From positions 1-18,019 of the forward strand of contig DJVN01000194.1 of assembly GCA_002441205.1 (NCBI GenBank): 18,019 nucleotides of DNA. The letters run 5' to 3'. The notes beneath the pieces were generated by a model that saw nothing but the letters and a program-made list of their open reading frames with translations, made no database searches and was not told the DNA's origin. Source of the DNA: Syntrophaceae bacterium UBA6255. Lineage in GTDB: Bacteria; Desulfobacterota; Syntrophia; Syntrophales; Smithellaceae. This document shows positions 1-7,709 of this stretch, one piece after another. The first letter of the stretch is position 1; each line of letters starts with the position of its first letter. The translations under genes and the position numbers were made by a program.

Positions 1-2635
1 GAATCGCGATCGGCACGACTGGAACATCGGCTTCAACCGCCGTTTCAAAGGCTCCCAGATGAAACGGACGAAGACCCGGTATGCGGGTAAAGGTTCCTTC
101 CGCAAAAAACAGCAGGCTGCGGCCCTGGCGTGCGGTGGACTTGACGCGACGCGCATCTTCAACACTCTTCTGTCTGTCAAGCCGCTCCACAAATTCCGCC
201 TGTATGCGTTTAAGAAAAACACGCGCCAGACGACTTTTTTTTAATTCGGCCTTGGCCACAAAACTGAATTCCGCAGGCAATACGGCAACCATCAAAAAGT
301 TGTCCAGGTAACTGGCATGGTTGGCCACAAGTACACATGGAGCCGTCTTGGGCAGATTTTCCGTTCCCTGAACAATCAACGGAGTGAAAGACGCTCTCGC
401 CAGAAATTTTGCCACTTTTCTCATGAAGATCCAGCGCCAGGAAAGATTCGGCAGCGTTACAACCGCCAGCCAGGTCACGGGAGCGAGGATTAAAAAAATC
501 AACCAGCAGTAGGTGGCGTAAAAAGCGCTTTGCAAGCCATGCCAAATGCGTTTTAATTCCGGCAGTATTCCGGCAGCGGAAATGCGAACTATCTGCCACC
601 ATGTTCCTTTATATTCTTTGCCGATCCTGCCACTGTCAAAGAGCGCGCGATTGCTGGCCCGTCGAATTTTGCCACTGGATGTCTTCAGAACTGTTCCCGT
701 CGGCGCCAATACGATTTCATCCGCCGGAGTTCCCGCCAGATCCATCGCGATGGTGTTAATTTGCTCTCTCAGGGCATTGAGCTTTTCCGGAGTCTCTTCC
801 CGGGTTTCGGCCATGACCACCAGCTTTTCCGTTTGATTGGCAGTGTCTTTTGTCGCGAAAACGACGACATTGCCTTTTCTGATGCCCGCCACGTTGCCGA
901 TCGCTTCTTCCAGCTCTTGCGGATAGATGTTTCGACCCGCTCGGATGATAATGTCTTTCTTGCGTCCCGTGATAAAGATATCACCGCCCGCGATATAGGC
1001 CATGTCTCCTGAATCAAGCCATTCGCCTTTAAAGAGTTTCTTTGTATCTTCAATATTTTGATAATAGCCGGCCGTCGCCGATGGTCCGCGAAAATGAAGT
1101 TTTCCTTCATATCGTTCCGGCAATTCCCGTCCGGCGTTATCGACAATGCGCACTTCATGACCTGTCAATGGACGGCCGCACGCAACAAAACGTAAAACCT
1201 TCTCATCAGAGCCAGTTGACGGATCGGCATACCCCGTATTTACAAAAACATCCCTGTTAATCTTATCAATAAAAGGGCCGCGATCAAGCGGCGGAAAGGA
1301 AAGCCCGACCGAACATTCCGCCAAACCGTAAACAGGCATCATGGTCTCTCGCTTAAATCCATATTTTTTAAATTGACGGCAGAAATTCTCTACGGTTTCG
1401 GGGCTGACCGGCTCGGCGCCATTGCAGGCAATCCTCCAGGAGGACAGATCAAGGCCTTGAAGATCATCATCCGTCAGTCTTTTCAGACATAATTCGTAGG
1501 CGAAATTAGGAGCGGCGGAAATAGTGCCCCGGTAGCGATGAATGGCCCGAAGCCAGCGTTGCGGCCGCGAGATAAAACTAAGCGGAGACATCACGACCAG
1601 TACGACGGCATAATATAAACTGCTGAACCACGCTCCAATAAGACCCATGTCATGATAGAGGGGCAGCCAGCTGACGATGACATCCGTTGAGTGTAGCCGC
1701 ACCATTTCACCCATCGCACGGACATTGGCCAGAAGATTTGCGTGAGTGAGCATTACCCCTTTGGGATTGCCGGTACTGCCGGAGGTATACTGCAGAAAGG
1801 CCAGATCCTTTTCGGCCGGATTGAATTTTTGATAGGCTGTTTTGCCCGGTGTCAGTTCCTGAAAAGTCGCCAGAGTGCGCATACTGTCCACCTGCGTTCT
1901 GAGTGCTTGCGCAAATCGTTTGGCTTCAGGAATTATCACCATCATCTTTGCCCTGCAGTTATTGAGCATAGCAACATGACGCCGTAAATGGTCTTCAAGC
2001 TGGTTCAGGCGAAACGGCGGATAGATCGGAACGGGTATGCCTCCCGCCAGTAAGATACCCAGAAAAGTAAAAAAGTATTCCCGGCTTGTCGGCAGCATGA
2101 TGGACACACAATCTCCCGGGAACAGTCCTTTTTCCTGTAGACCGGCTGCAACTGCCTGAGCGCCGTCACCCAACTGACGGTAAGTGATGGTTTCTCCTTC
2201 TCCATCGTCGCTGTATAAACGGATGTGGATTCTGGCCGGATGGTTTTTGAGATGCCAGGTTAAAACATCAACCAGCGTTTTGGCGCTGCGCGGCAGGTCA
2301 TAAGTTTCGGCCATGACCGGCGCTTGGGTTTCCGCGAAGGTGAACGATGCGAGGGAAGGACCGGCCTTGATGATTTTCTGCCACAAATCGCGGGGAGTTT
2401 CCGCGTCGATAAATATTTTTTCCTCAAAAGTGGTGTTTAGACTTTTTTCCATACGCGTCAGAAGTTCTACCCGGGCCAGACTGTCCAAGCCCAAATCTTT
2501 GGACAGCAAACTGTCCTGCTGGATTTTTCTGGTTTTCGGCCATGAAGGATGCAGCTCCGCAACCAGTTCTCTGATATTTTTAAGCAGAACATCCATGGAA
2601 TTGCCGGCATCAATGTCTATTTTATTTTCTTCCAT
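1..2635 (-). CDS. ACP / fatty acyl-AMP ligase (FAAL-like) / PlsC acyltransferase fusion, C-terminus cut by window edge
   Basis: About 878 residues are visible and the frame runs open to base 2; I checked it at several motifs. Three domains occur in order. Residues 1-90 form a carrier protein with the phosphopantetheine site LGLDSL (Ser52). Residues ~110-670 are an adenylate-forming ligase: YTSGSTG at 283-289, LPLYHDMG, a YGLAE motif, the GRKKDIIIRAGRNIYP hinge, and the A10 lysine in TSSGKIRR (Lys656). The PVPIYPP and APNFAYELC stretches resemble fatty acyl-AMP ligases rather than acyl-CoA synthetases. After a hydrophobic segment (~700-740) comes a PlsC-type acyltransferase with NHxxxxD (His773, Asp778) and EGT (846-848). 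By inference it activates a fatty acid as acyl-AMP, loads it on its own or a partner ACP and passes it to a lysophospholipid or similar acceptor at the membrane. ATG 2635 follows an AGGAAGAAG-like ribosome site. Aas enzymes carry acyltransferase and ligase in the opposite order. Confidence 0.93.
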   Translation of the reverse strand, partial: MEENKIDIDAGNSMDVLLKNIRELVAELHPSWPKTRKIQQDSLLSKDLGLDSLARVELLTRMEKSLNTTFEEKIFIDAETPRDLWQKIIKAGPSLASFTFAETQAPVMAETYDLPRSAKTLVDVLTWHLKNHPARIHIRLYSDDGEGETITYRQLGDGAQAVAAGLQEKGLFPGDCVSIMLPTSREYFFTFLGILLAGGIPVPIYPPFRLNQLEDHLRRHVAMLNNCRAKMMVIIPEAKRFAQALRTQVDSMRTLATFQELTPGKTAYQKFNPAEKDLAFLQYTSGSTGNPKGVMLTHANLLANVRAMGEMVRLHSTDVIVSWLPLYHDMGLIGAWFSSLYYAVVLVVMSPLSFISRPQRWLRAIHRYRGTISAAPNFAYELCLKRLTDDDLQGLDLSSWRIACNGAEPVSPETVENFCRQFKKYGFKRETMMPVYGLAECSVGLSFPPLDRGPFIDKINRDVFVNTGYADPSTGSDEKVLRFVACGRPLTGHEVRIVDNAGRELPERYEGKLHFRGPSATAGYYQNIEDTKKLFKGEWLDSGDMAYIAGGDIFITGRKKDIIIRAGRNIYPQELEEAIGNVAGIRKGNVVVFATKDTANQTEKLVVMAETREETPEKLNALREQINTIAMDLAGTPADEIVLAPTGTVLKTSSGKIRRASNRALFDSGRIGKEYKGTWWQIVRISAAGILPELKRIWHGLQSAFYATYCWLIFLILAPVTWLAVVTLPNLSWRWIFMRKVAKFLARASFTPLIVQGTENLPKTAPCVLVANHASYLDNFLMVAVLPAEFSFVAKAELKKSRLARVFLKRIQAEFVERLDRQKSVEDARRVKSTARQGRSLLFFAEGTFTRIPGLRPFHLGAFETAVEADVPVVPIAI

Positions 2636-2742
2636 AAAATTATCTTCTTCCTGATTAAGATAATCATTGATATATTTTTTTAAACAACAGGGACAAAGCC
2701 GAAAGTACATTAAACCGGATTTTGTAATCCACCCGTTCCTGA

Positions 2743-4077
2743 TTAATCTCCGGCATGTTTTCGGGCGAACATCTTGCCCCTTTCTTCATCGACGAAAAGA
2801 ACGATAATTACGGATATCAGGAAAAAGATCGAACAGATAAGAATCGCTTTTTGCAAACCCAGCAGGGTCTGTAATAAACCCAATCCCATCAATCCGACAA
2901 TGGCCGAAAGGCGTCCGGTAAAACTCCAGAGGCCGAAGAATTCGCCAGCCTTTGTATCCGGCGAAAAAAGTCCCACCATAGTGCGGCAGGCGGATTGGGT
3001 GGATCCCAGCCCCAGTCCGGCAATCGATCCGGTGACCAGATAAACATGTTCCTCCAGAAAGGAAGCGCCGGTTACACTGTTCACAAAGGCCGTGACCTGA
3101 GCGACGCCGTAAATCAGGCTCACGGTCACGACCCAAAGCATGAGGGTCAGGATAAAGGTTTGCTTGGCTTTCCATTTGTCCTGAAGAATGCCGAAAAGCA
3201 GAGCGCCCCCGGCAGCTGTAAACTGCGTTATGACGAACATTAATATCTGTGTTGTCGTTGACCATTTTACGACCTGATCTCCGTAAATAAAGGCGAAAGA
3301 AATAACAATGGACAAACCGGAATAAGCAAAAAAGAAAGATGCCAGCAGAACCATCAGATCTCTGTAATCCCGAATATCGATAAAAGTTTTTTTCAATCTT
3401 TTCATTCCAACGACAAAATAATTTTTATTTTTGGGCAACGGTCTGGAAACCGTGCGGTCCTTTACCCATAAAAACGTAGGAATAGCGGCTATCAGAAAAA
3501 ATAATCCGGTCACCGGCCCCACCCATCGTAGATTCGTGAAATTATCGATGGTGTATACATCGGCATGAAAACCAAAGATGACTATGGCTGTGGAGATTAG
3601 TCCGCCAAAGTAGCCCAGCCCCCAGGCGTATCCCGAAATTTTACCCAGATCCTCGGGGGGACCCAGCCCAGGAAGAAAACTCGAAACAAAAGATTCGCTG
3701 TATGAAAAACCGATATTAGATAGAACAATCAGCAGCATAGCCAGTAAAATGTCTCCGGGATGGACAAAATAAAGAGCCGCAGTGGCCATGACGGTTATTA
3801 TATAGCTGCCGAAAAGAAATTTCTTTTTTGCGCCGGTATAATCCATTATTGCCCCGAAAAAAGGAATCGAAAGAATCACCATCAGATAGCTGATGGAGAG
3901 GGCAGTGCTCCAAAGAAGATTTCCCAGTCGGTATTCAGGGCCGTCTCCGACAATGATTCGGGGGAAGATGATACAGAAGACAACAGTGATAATGACGGTC
4001 GTATACGAGGAGTTGGCAAAATCAAACATCGCCCAACCGAACAGTTCTCTTTTAGAAGCCCTTTTGATTTCTGCCAT
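2743..4077 (-). CDS. MFS transporter, UMF1 / Atg22-like family
   Basis: This 444-residue polytopic inner-membrane protein has about twelve hydrophobic segments. The N-terminus, with GWAMFDFANSSYTTVI directly before the first membrane span, is the hallmark of the UMF1 (Atg22-like) branch of the major facilitator superfamily. A D-Y-T-G-A-K-K-K loop after the second or third span fits the MFS motif A position. The substrate of bacterial UMF1 proteins is unknown; yeast Atg22 exports vacuolar amino acids, but transferring that role here would be guesswork. The gene stands alone, 107 bases upstream of the ACP-ligase fusion on the same strand, so co-transcription is possible but not shown. A TATAAT box lies at 4127-4132 upstream. 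The length is usual for the family. Confidence 0.9.
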   Translation of the reverse strand: MAEIKRASKRELFGWAMFDFANSSYTTVIITVVFCIIFPRIIVGDGPEYRLGNLLWSTALSISYLMVILSIPFFGAIMDYTGAKKKFLFGSYIITVMATAALYFVHPGDILLAMLLIVLSNIGFSYSESFVSSFLPGLGPPEDLGKISGYAWGLGYFGGLISTAIVIFGFHADVYTIDNFTNLRWVGPVTGLFFLIAAIPTFLWVKDRTVSRPLPKNKNYFVVGMKRLKKTFIDIRDYRDLMVLLASFFFAYSGLSIVISFAFIYGDQVVKWSTTTQILMFVITQFTAAGGALLFGILQDKWKAKQTFILTLMLWVVTVSLIYGVAQVTAFVNSVTGASFLEEHVYLVTGSIAGLGLGSTQSACRTMVGLFSPDTKAGEFFGLWSFTGRLSAIVGLMGLGLLQTLLGLQKAILICSIFFLISVIIVLFVDEERGKMFARKHAGD

Positions 4078-4111
4078 GGATTCACCGGTCTAATCAATCT
4101 GCTGTTTTGGG

Positions 4112-4132
4112 TTTAGGATGTCACTGATTATA
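4112..4132 (-). promoter_or_regulatory. Putative promoter region of the UMF1 transporter gene
   Basis: On the minus strand TATAAT (4132-4127) is followed after four bases by GACATCCTAAA (4122-4112), the element repeated upstream of the hydrolase. No good -35 box is visible, so this is a tentative call. Confidence 0.35.
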
Positions 4133-4203
4133 ATTACTAAAGATTAATTTTTTTGTGGATTAAGTATTATTAACTCAATAGCAGAAAGAAATGCTCATGC
4201 CTT

Positions 4204-4620
4204 TTAACGGCAAAATCCATTTCCTTTTGCCCAATCCAACCCTTTACACACTCCCATTTTACAGGCTTTTTGAACGTCCCGGCAGCCTAAATTTTTATTG
4301 CCCATCAGGATATAAGCCATGCCCCGATTGACATAAGTGACGACGAAATCAGGCTTCAGGCGTGTACTTTCATTAAAATCTTCGATGGCGCGTTGGAACT
4401 GATTGAGCTTAGCGTAGGCCACTCCTCTGTTGTTATATGCGATGGCATAATCCGGTTGGAGTTTGATGGCTTCGTTCAAATATCTGATAGCGGTTTTTGG
4501 ATCATTATCCATTAAGGTTTCTGCTTTTTTAAACCAATCCAATGCCGTTTCATTTCTTTCCGAGCAGGAACCAATAAAAATCAATATAATAAAAAAGGAG
4601 AAGATAATCAGATTACGCAT
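4204..4620 (-). CDS. Small TPR-repeat lipoprotein
   Basis: The protein has 138 residues. The N-terminus is a lipoprotein signal: hydrophobic residues 4-16 and a lipobox ending I-G-S-Cys19, so the mature protein should be lipid-anchored at the envelope. Two clear tetratricopeptide repeats (about 42-75 and 76-109) carry the typical A-Y-N-N-R-G-V-A-Y and A-I-E-D-F-N-E pattern. A third, shorter helical repeat ends with a Cys-rich tail (Cys118, Cys124, Cys129 and Cys137) that recurs in proteobacterial TPR proteins. TPRs bind other proteins; the partner is unknown. The start lies 5 bases after the stop of the surface-adhesin-E-like gene, so the two are almost certainly one transcript and may work together in the envelope. 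The region is AT-rich compared with its neighbours. Confidence 0.8.
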   Translation of the reverse strand: MRNLIIFSFFIILIFIGSCSERNETALDWFKKAETLMDNDPKTAIRYLNEAIKLQPDYAIAYNNRGVAYAKLNQFQRAIEDFNESTRLKPDFVVTYVNRGMAYILMGNKNLGCRDVQKACKMGVCKGLDWAKGNGFCR

Positions 4621-4625
4621 AGTTT

Positions 4626-5105
4626 TTATCTTTCGGATGTTATTTGTTCTTTCTTGGACGTATCCCCGCTATGGCACGCTATATTTTTAAGTTTTTCATT
4701 AATGGAATTCGGAACGATGTCATGCCATGTGCCGTTAATTTCCGGTATAGAAAGAAGCTCATGATCTTTTTCATCATAAATATTCATAGAAGCGATTCTA
4801 TATTTTCCGTTTGCGCAGTCAAATTCCAACAATATAGATTCCTGATTCAAGACGTCAGGGTTTTCCGGCGCTTTATCTTTTCTTTTCAGCATTGAAAAAG
4901 CATCCGCTTTGCCCTGTTCATTGTATATGGTTACCGTCCATACCCGGCTGATATGGTCATTTATTTTTTTTATGCTGCTTATATCATAGTATCCAGTCCC
5001 TCTGGGGAGTAATCCTCTGAACCCCCACTGAGCTGCCCATGTCTGATTGTTGAAAGACAGGGATATTAACAACAAAATCATAAAATAAAAAACCCTTGCT
5101 CTCAA
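4626..5105 (-). CDS. Surface-adhesin protein E-like secreted protein (hypothetical)
   Basis: The mature region begins after a signal peptide ending near T-W-A-A. It follows the layout I associate with the surface-adhesin E family: an early Y-Y-D-I-S-S-I segment, a central W-T-V-T-I-Y strand, a cysteine in EFDCANGKYRI, a SMNIYDE strand, W-H-D-I-V-P-N-S near the end and a last cysteine (IACHSG) that could pair with the first. No enzymatic motif is visible, so a structural or envelope role is the fair reading. I prefer TTG 5105 as the start: it has AAGGTG seven bases upstream and gives a clean signal peptide (MRARVFYFMILLLISLS). An ATG at 5150 in the same frame adds 15 residues, including charged ones, and has no ribosome site. 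The next gene begins 5 bases after the stop. Confidence 0.72.
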   Translation of the reverse strand: MRARVFYFMILLLISLSFNNQTWAAQWGFRGLLPRGTGYYDISSIKKINDHISRVWTVTIYNEQGKADAFSMLKRKDKAPENPDVLNQESILLEFDCANGKYRIASMNIYDEKDHELLSIPEINGTWHDIVPNSINEKLKNIACHSGDTSKKEQITSER

Positions 5106-5250
5106 TATTTTACACCTTGCAATAACCAAATCAGGAATTTGAAACATCATACAACATTATTAATTATTTTTAAAAGAGGAAATCGAACGGATCCGTGATA
5201 AAATTCAACATGAAGAAATTAACCGTCGTGTTTCCGTGATATTCGTTGGT

Positions 5251-5284
5251 AAAAAAAGCCCGCACCAAGAGGAACGGGCTTTTT
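5251..5284 (-). terminator. Rho-independent terminator after metK
   Basis: Read on the minus strand, the stem AGCCCG/CGGGCT (5275-5280 with 5257-5262) closes a short inner hairpin and is followed by seven T residues. It lies 43 bases past the metK stop. The plus strand also has A/T runs on both sides, so the hairpin may work in both directions. It is nearly identical to the leader terminator at 6558-6587. Confidence 0.88.
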
Positions 5285-5326
5285 AAAACGCACGGATGTT
5301 TTTTGTTTAGAAATGGTTCCCTTTGT

Positions 5327-6511
5327 TCATTTCAATCCGGCTGCTTTGCGGAGCGCATCCACACGGTCGGTTTTTTCCCAGGGGAATCCCGCGCGGCCGA
5401 AATGACCATAGTTACAGCACTTGCGATAGCTCCAGCCTTTGGGTGTTGTCAGTCCCAGATCTTTGATCATCATAGCCGGACGGAAATCAAAAATATCCCC
5501 TTCCATGAGAATTTTCTCAATCCTATTTTCAGGAATGACAGCCGTGCCATAGGTGCAGACGTTGATGCTGAGCGGCTTGGCAACACCAATCGCATAGGCA
5601 ATCTGAATTTCGCATTTATCGGCGAGTCTCGCCGCTACAATATTTTTGGCGGCGTAACGGGCGTAGTAAGCGGCCGAACGATCCACTTTCGAAGGGTCTT
5701 TGCCGGAGAAAGCGCCGCCGCCGTGCGATCCGACACCGCCGTAAGAATCGACGATAATTTTACGTCCGGTAACGCCGGAATCGCCGCTGGGGCCGCCAAT
5801 GACGAACCTGCCCGTGGGATTGATAAAGAACTCGGTCTTGTTGGTGAGCATGCCTGTCTTGTCGAGAACCTGATGTGCCACCTCGATCAGATCTTTACGG
5901 ATTCTTCTCAAGGGAACATCGTGGGTCTGATGGGAAATGACAACGGTGGTGATTTTAACGGCTTTTCCATCCTCGTGTAAAACACTGACCTGCGATTTGG
6001 AATCCGGGCGAAGATATTCAATGGCTTTTGCCTTGCGCAGTTTGGTGAGTTCCTCCAGCAGGATATGCGCAAAATAAATGGGTGCGGGCATCATCTGCGG
6101 CGTGGCATAGGAGGCATAACCGAACATCATTCCCTGATCGCCGGCACCCTGATTTTCAGGCTTGTCACGGCTTACGCCCTGGTTGATGTCAGGCGACTGC
6201 CCGTGAATGGCGCTGACATAGTTGAAGGTGTCCCAGCTGAATCCCTCGCAGGGATCATCATAGCCGATATCCTTCACTACCTGACGGGCAATGGCCTGAG
6301 GATTTATTTTTGTCCAGTTCTTACAGGTTATTTCTCCCAGGTTGACGACGAGGTTCGGTCCCACGGCTGTTTCACAACCGACGTGGGCGTTTTTATCTTC
6401 TGCCAGGCATGCGTCCAGAATTGCGTCGGAAATCTGATCGCATATTTTATCCGGATGACCTTCTGAAACCGACTCCGAGGTGTAAATGTGACGTGTGTGT
6501 AATTTACTCAT
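5327..6511 (-). CDS. metK: S-adenosylmethionine synthetase (methionine adenosyltransferase)
   Basis: The enzyme forms S-adenosylmethionine from methionine and ATP in the cytoplasm, releasing phosphate and pyrophosphate. At 394 residues it has the full family length. Both family signatures are intact: GAGDQGMMFGYA at 122-133 and GGGAFSGKDPSKVDRSAAY at 264-282. The N-terminal SESVSEGHPDK carries the conserved active-site histidine (His19). The ATG at 6511 follows a strong AGGAGAGG ribosome site (6521-6528). The gene is monocistronic: a terminator sits 43 bases after the stop, and a promoter, SAM-II-like aptamer and conditional terminator lie upstream. It is therefore probably repressed by its own product. 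Internal repeats and the catalytic core show no damage. Confidence 0.98.
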   Translation of the reverse strand: MSKLHTRHIYTSESVSEGHPDKICDQISDAILDACLAEDKNAHVGCETAVGPNLVVNLGEITCKNWTKINPQAIARQVVKDIGYDDPCEGFSWDTFNYVSAIHGQSPDINQGVSRDKPENQGAGDQGMMFGYASYATPQMMPAPIYFAHILLEELTKLRKAKAIEYLRPDSKSQVSVLHEDGKAVKITTVVISHQTHDVPLRRIRKDLIEVAHQVLDKTGMLTNKTEFFINPTGRFVIGGPSGDSGVTGRKIIVDSYGGVGSHGGGAFSGKDPSKVDRSAAYYARYAAKNIVAARLADKCEIQIAYAIGVAKPLSINVCTYGTAVIPENRIEKILMEGDIFDFRPAMMIKDLGLTTPKGWSYRKCCNYGHFGRAGFPWEKTDRVDALRKAAGLK

Positions 6512-6557
6512 TTGTTTTTTCCTCTCCTATGTAAATTTTTAAAATTTTTCCAAAGAC

Positions 6558-6587
6558 AAAAAAGCCCGCGCCAAAAGGCAACGGGCT
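6558..6587 (-). terminator. Intrinsic terminator in the metK leader (riboswitch expression platform)
   Basis: On the minus strand AGCCCG (6587-6582) pairs with CGGGCU (6568-6563). Inside it GCC pairs with GGC around a UUUU loop, and six U residues follow (6563-6558). It stands between the aptamer and the metK ribosome site, so it would end transcription before the gene unless it is disrupted. The upper part, GCCUUU, is complementary to AAAGGC at the 3' end of the aptamer, which gives an obvious antiterminator. Confidence 0.87.
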
Positions 6588-6602
6588 CATTATTTTATTC
6601 AC

Positions 6603-6660
6603 GCCAGCCTTTAGCACATTTTTAGAGCGGAGCAATTAACTTTTCTAAATCGCCGCTTTG
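6603..6660 (-). promoter_or_regulatory. SAM-II-type riboswitch aptamer upstream of metK
   Basis: Read on the minus strand, helix P1 is AGCGG (6657-6653) with CCGCU (6630-6626). The 22-base loop between them starts CGAUUUA and ends AUUGCU. The 3' segment then reads CUAAAAAUGU followed by GCUAAAGG (6615-6608). GAUUUA, UUGC, UAAA-AUGU and GCUAAA, in this order around a 5-bp P1, match the compact H-type pseudoknot of SAM-II aptamers as I remember the metX example. UUGC can pair with GC-U-AA to form the P2 helix. The aptamer begins almost at the predicted transcription start and lies about 90 bases upstream of the metK start. The known ligand is S-adenosylmethionine, the MetK product, so negative feedback is the natural reading. 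The loop is three bases longer than in that metX aptamer, and the outer part of P2 is weak (G-U pairs). Confidence 0.8.
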
Positions 6661-6665
6661 ACCTT

Positions 6666-6693
6666 AAATTACTCATTCATTAAATTTTGTCAA
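6666..6693 (-). promoter_or_regulatory. Sigma-70-type promoter of metK
   Basis: On the minus strand a perfect TTGACA (-35, 6693-6688) is followed after 16 bases by TAATTT (-10, 6671-6666). Transcription would start near 6658-6660, exactly at the first bases of the aptamer, which supports both calls. Confidence 0.75.
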
Positions 6694-6758
6694 CATATTT
6701 TTTAATGTCCTAAAATATTATTTTAAAAATCATTTTCGATTATAAAATTATCAAGTAA

Positions 6759-7697
6759 TTACTTGTCTTTCTCCAGCTTTTCTTGAAACGTTAAGTAATC
6801 TTTGGCGGATTGCTTTGGATTTTCTATCATCGGCAAATGCCCGATACCTTTCATCATAATCACTTCAGAATGGGGCATCAGCTTGTGCAGAATATCCGCC
6901 GTGGCCGGATGAATAGCGCGATCCTGATCGCCGAAAACGATCAAGGTTGGTGTTTTGAGGTTTTTTACATAATTTTCTGCCGAATCAGCGGTTATTTCCT
7001 TGAATATGCGTTTCTCCAATTCATAATTTTTGATGCGTTCCTGAGCCATAACATTCAATATCGCGCGTGGAATAAAAGGATGATCGGCCATGGTAAACTT
7101 GAATATTTCGGCAAATTCATCTTCATTTTTGGCCAGAAGCGGATTTTTTCCTGTTGTGACGATGATTTCACGCAATTCACTTGGAGGCGCGCTCCAGATT
7201 CCACCCGGATCAAGCAGCCACAGGCTCTTGACCTCATCAGGATACAGAGCGGCATACATCATGGCAATGTGGCCGCCCATCGAACTTCCCCCCAGATGTA
7301 ATTTGGTGATGCCCAGGGACTTAGCCAGCGTTCTGATTCTGGTCGCCTGAACCCCCGCTTTGTAGCTGGCATCCTGGGGATGGCTGGATTCGCCAAAACC
7401 GATATGGTCGGGTATGATGACCCTGTAATGCGGAGTCAAAAATCTGGCGACTCTGGTGAAATTGTCTTTATTGGCTCCGAATCCATGCAGGAGGATGAGC
7501 GGTTCGCCCTGGCCGCCTTCCAGATAAACATAATGCAGTTCTCCCGGCAGACTGATTTCCTTGAGTTCCAGGTCGGAACGCCAGCGTTCCGCATCCAGCG
7601 CCATTTTGGTAAATTTCTCCGGTGCCAGATAAAGAAATCCGCAGCTCGTTATGATACAAATAACAATAAAAAAAAGAACAGCTTTAACGACTCGCAT
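6759..7697 (-). CDS. Membrane-anchored or lipoprotein alpha/beta-fold hydrolase
   Basis: This 312-residue enzyme has a complete alpha/beta hydrolase triad: the nucleophile Ser139 in GGSSMGG, an acid in FGDQD (Asp259) and His287 in GIGHLPM. The oxyanion-hole motif HGFG is at 71-74. Substrates of such enzymes are esters or similar bonds and cannot be read from the sequence. The N-terminus is hydrophobic (3-22) and ends I-T-S-Cys19, which fits a lipobox, so it is either a lipoprotein or held by an uncleaved anchor facing the periplasm. The ATG at 7697 has a strong GGGAGGGG ribosome site. A 12-base perfect palindrome (7710-7721) lies just upstream of that site and could be an operator. The gene lies 99 bases downstream of the methyltransferase on the same strand. 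Confidence 0.9.
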   Translation of the reverse strand: MRVVKAVLFFIVICIITSCGFLYLAPEKFTKMALDAERWRSDLELKEISLPGELHYVYLEGGQGEPLILLHGFGANKDNFTRVARFLTPHYRVIIPDHIGFGESSHPQDASYKAGVQATRIRTLAKSLGITKLHLGGSSMGGHIAMMYAALYPDEVKSLWLLDPGGIWSAPPSELREIIVTTGKNPLLAKNEDEFAEIFKFTMADHPFIPRAILNVMAQERIKNYELEKRIFKEITADSAENYVKNLKTPTLIVFGDQDRAIHPATADILHKLMPHSEVIMMKGIGHLPMIENPKQSAKDYLTFQEKLEKDK

Positions 7698-7709
7698 TTT
7701 CCCCTCCCT

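Noticed and set aside
210..602. Separate 130-codon minus-strand gene within the acyltransferase part
   Set aside because: The fusion protein frame continues through this region with NHxxxxD and EGT motifs, so this frame is a shadow.
2719..2732. GGATT-TTGT-AATCC inverted repeat after the UMF1 transporter as a terminator
   Set aside because: The stem has only 5 pairs, mostly A-T, and no U-run follows on the minus strand.
2786..3265. Long open frame (159 codons) inside the UMF1 transporter gene
   Set aside because: It lies in another frame of a strongly supported membrane protein, has no ribosome site and encodes no recognisable pattern.
5246..5980. 244-codon plus-strand frame opposite metK
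   Set aside because: It is antisense to the conserved metK, begins inside the terminator hairpin and has no family features; it is a reverse-strand shadow.
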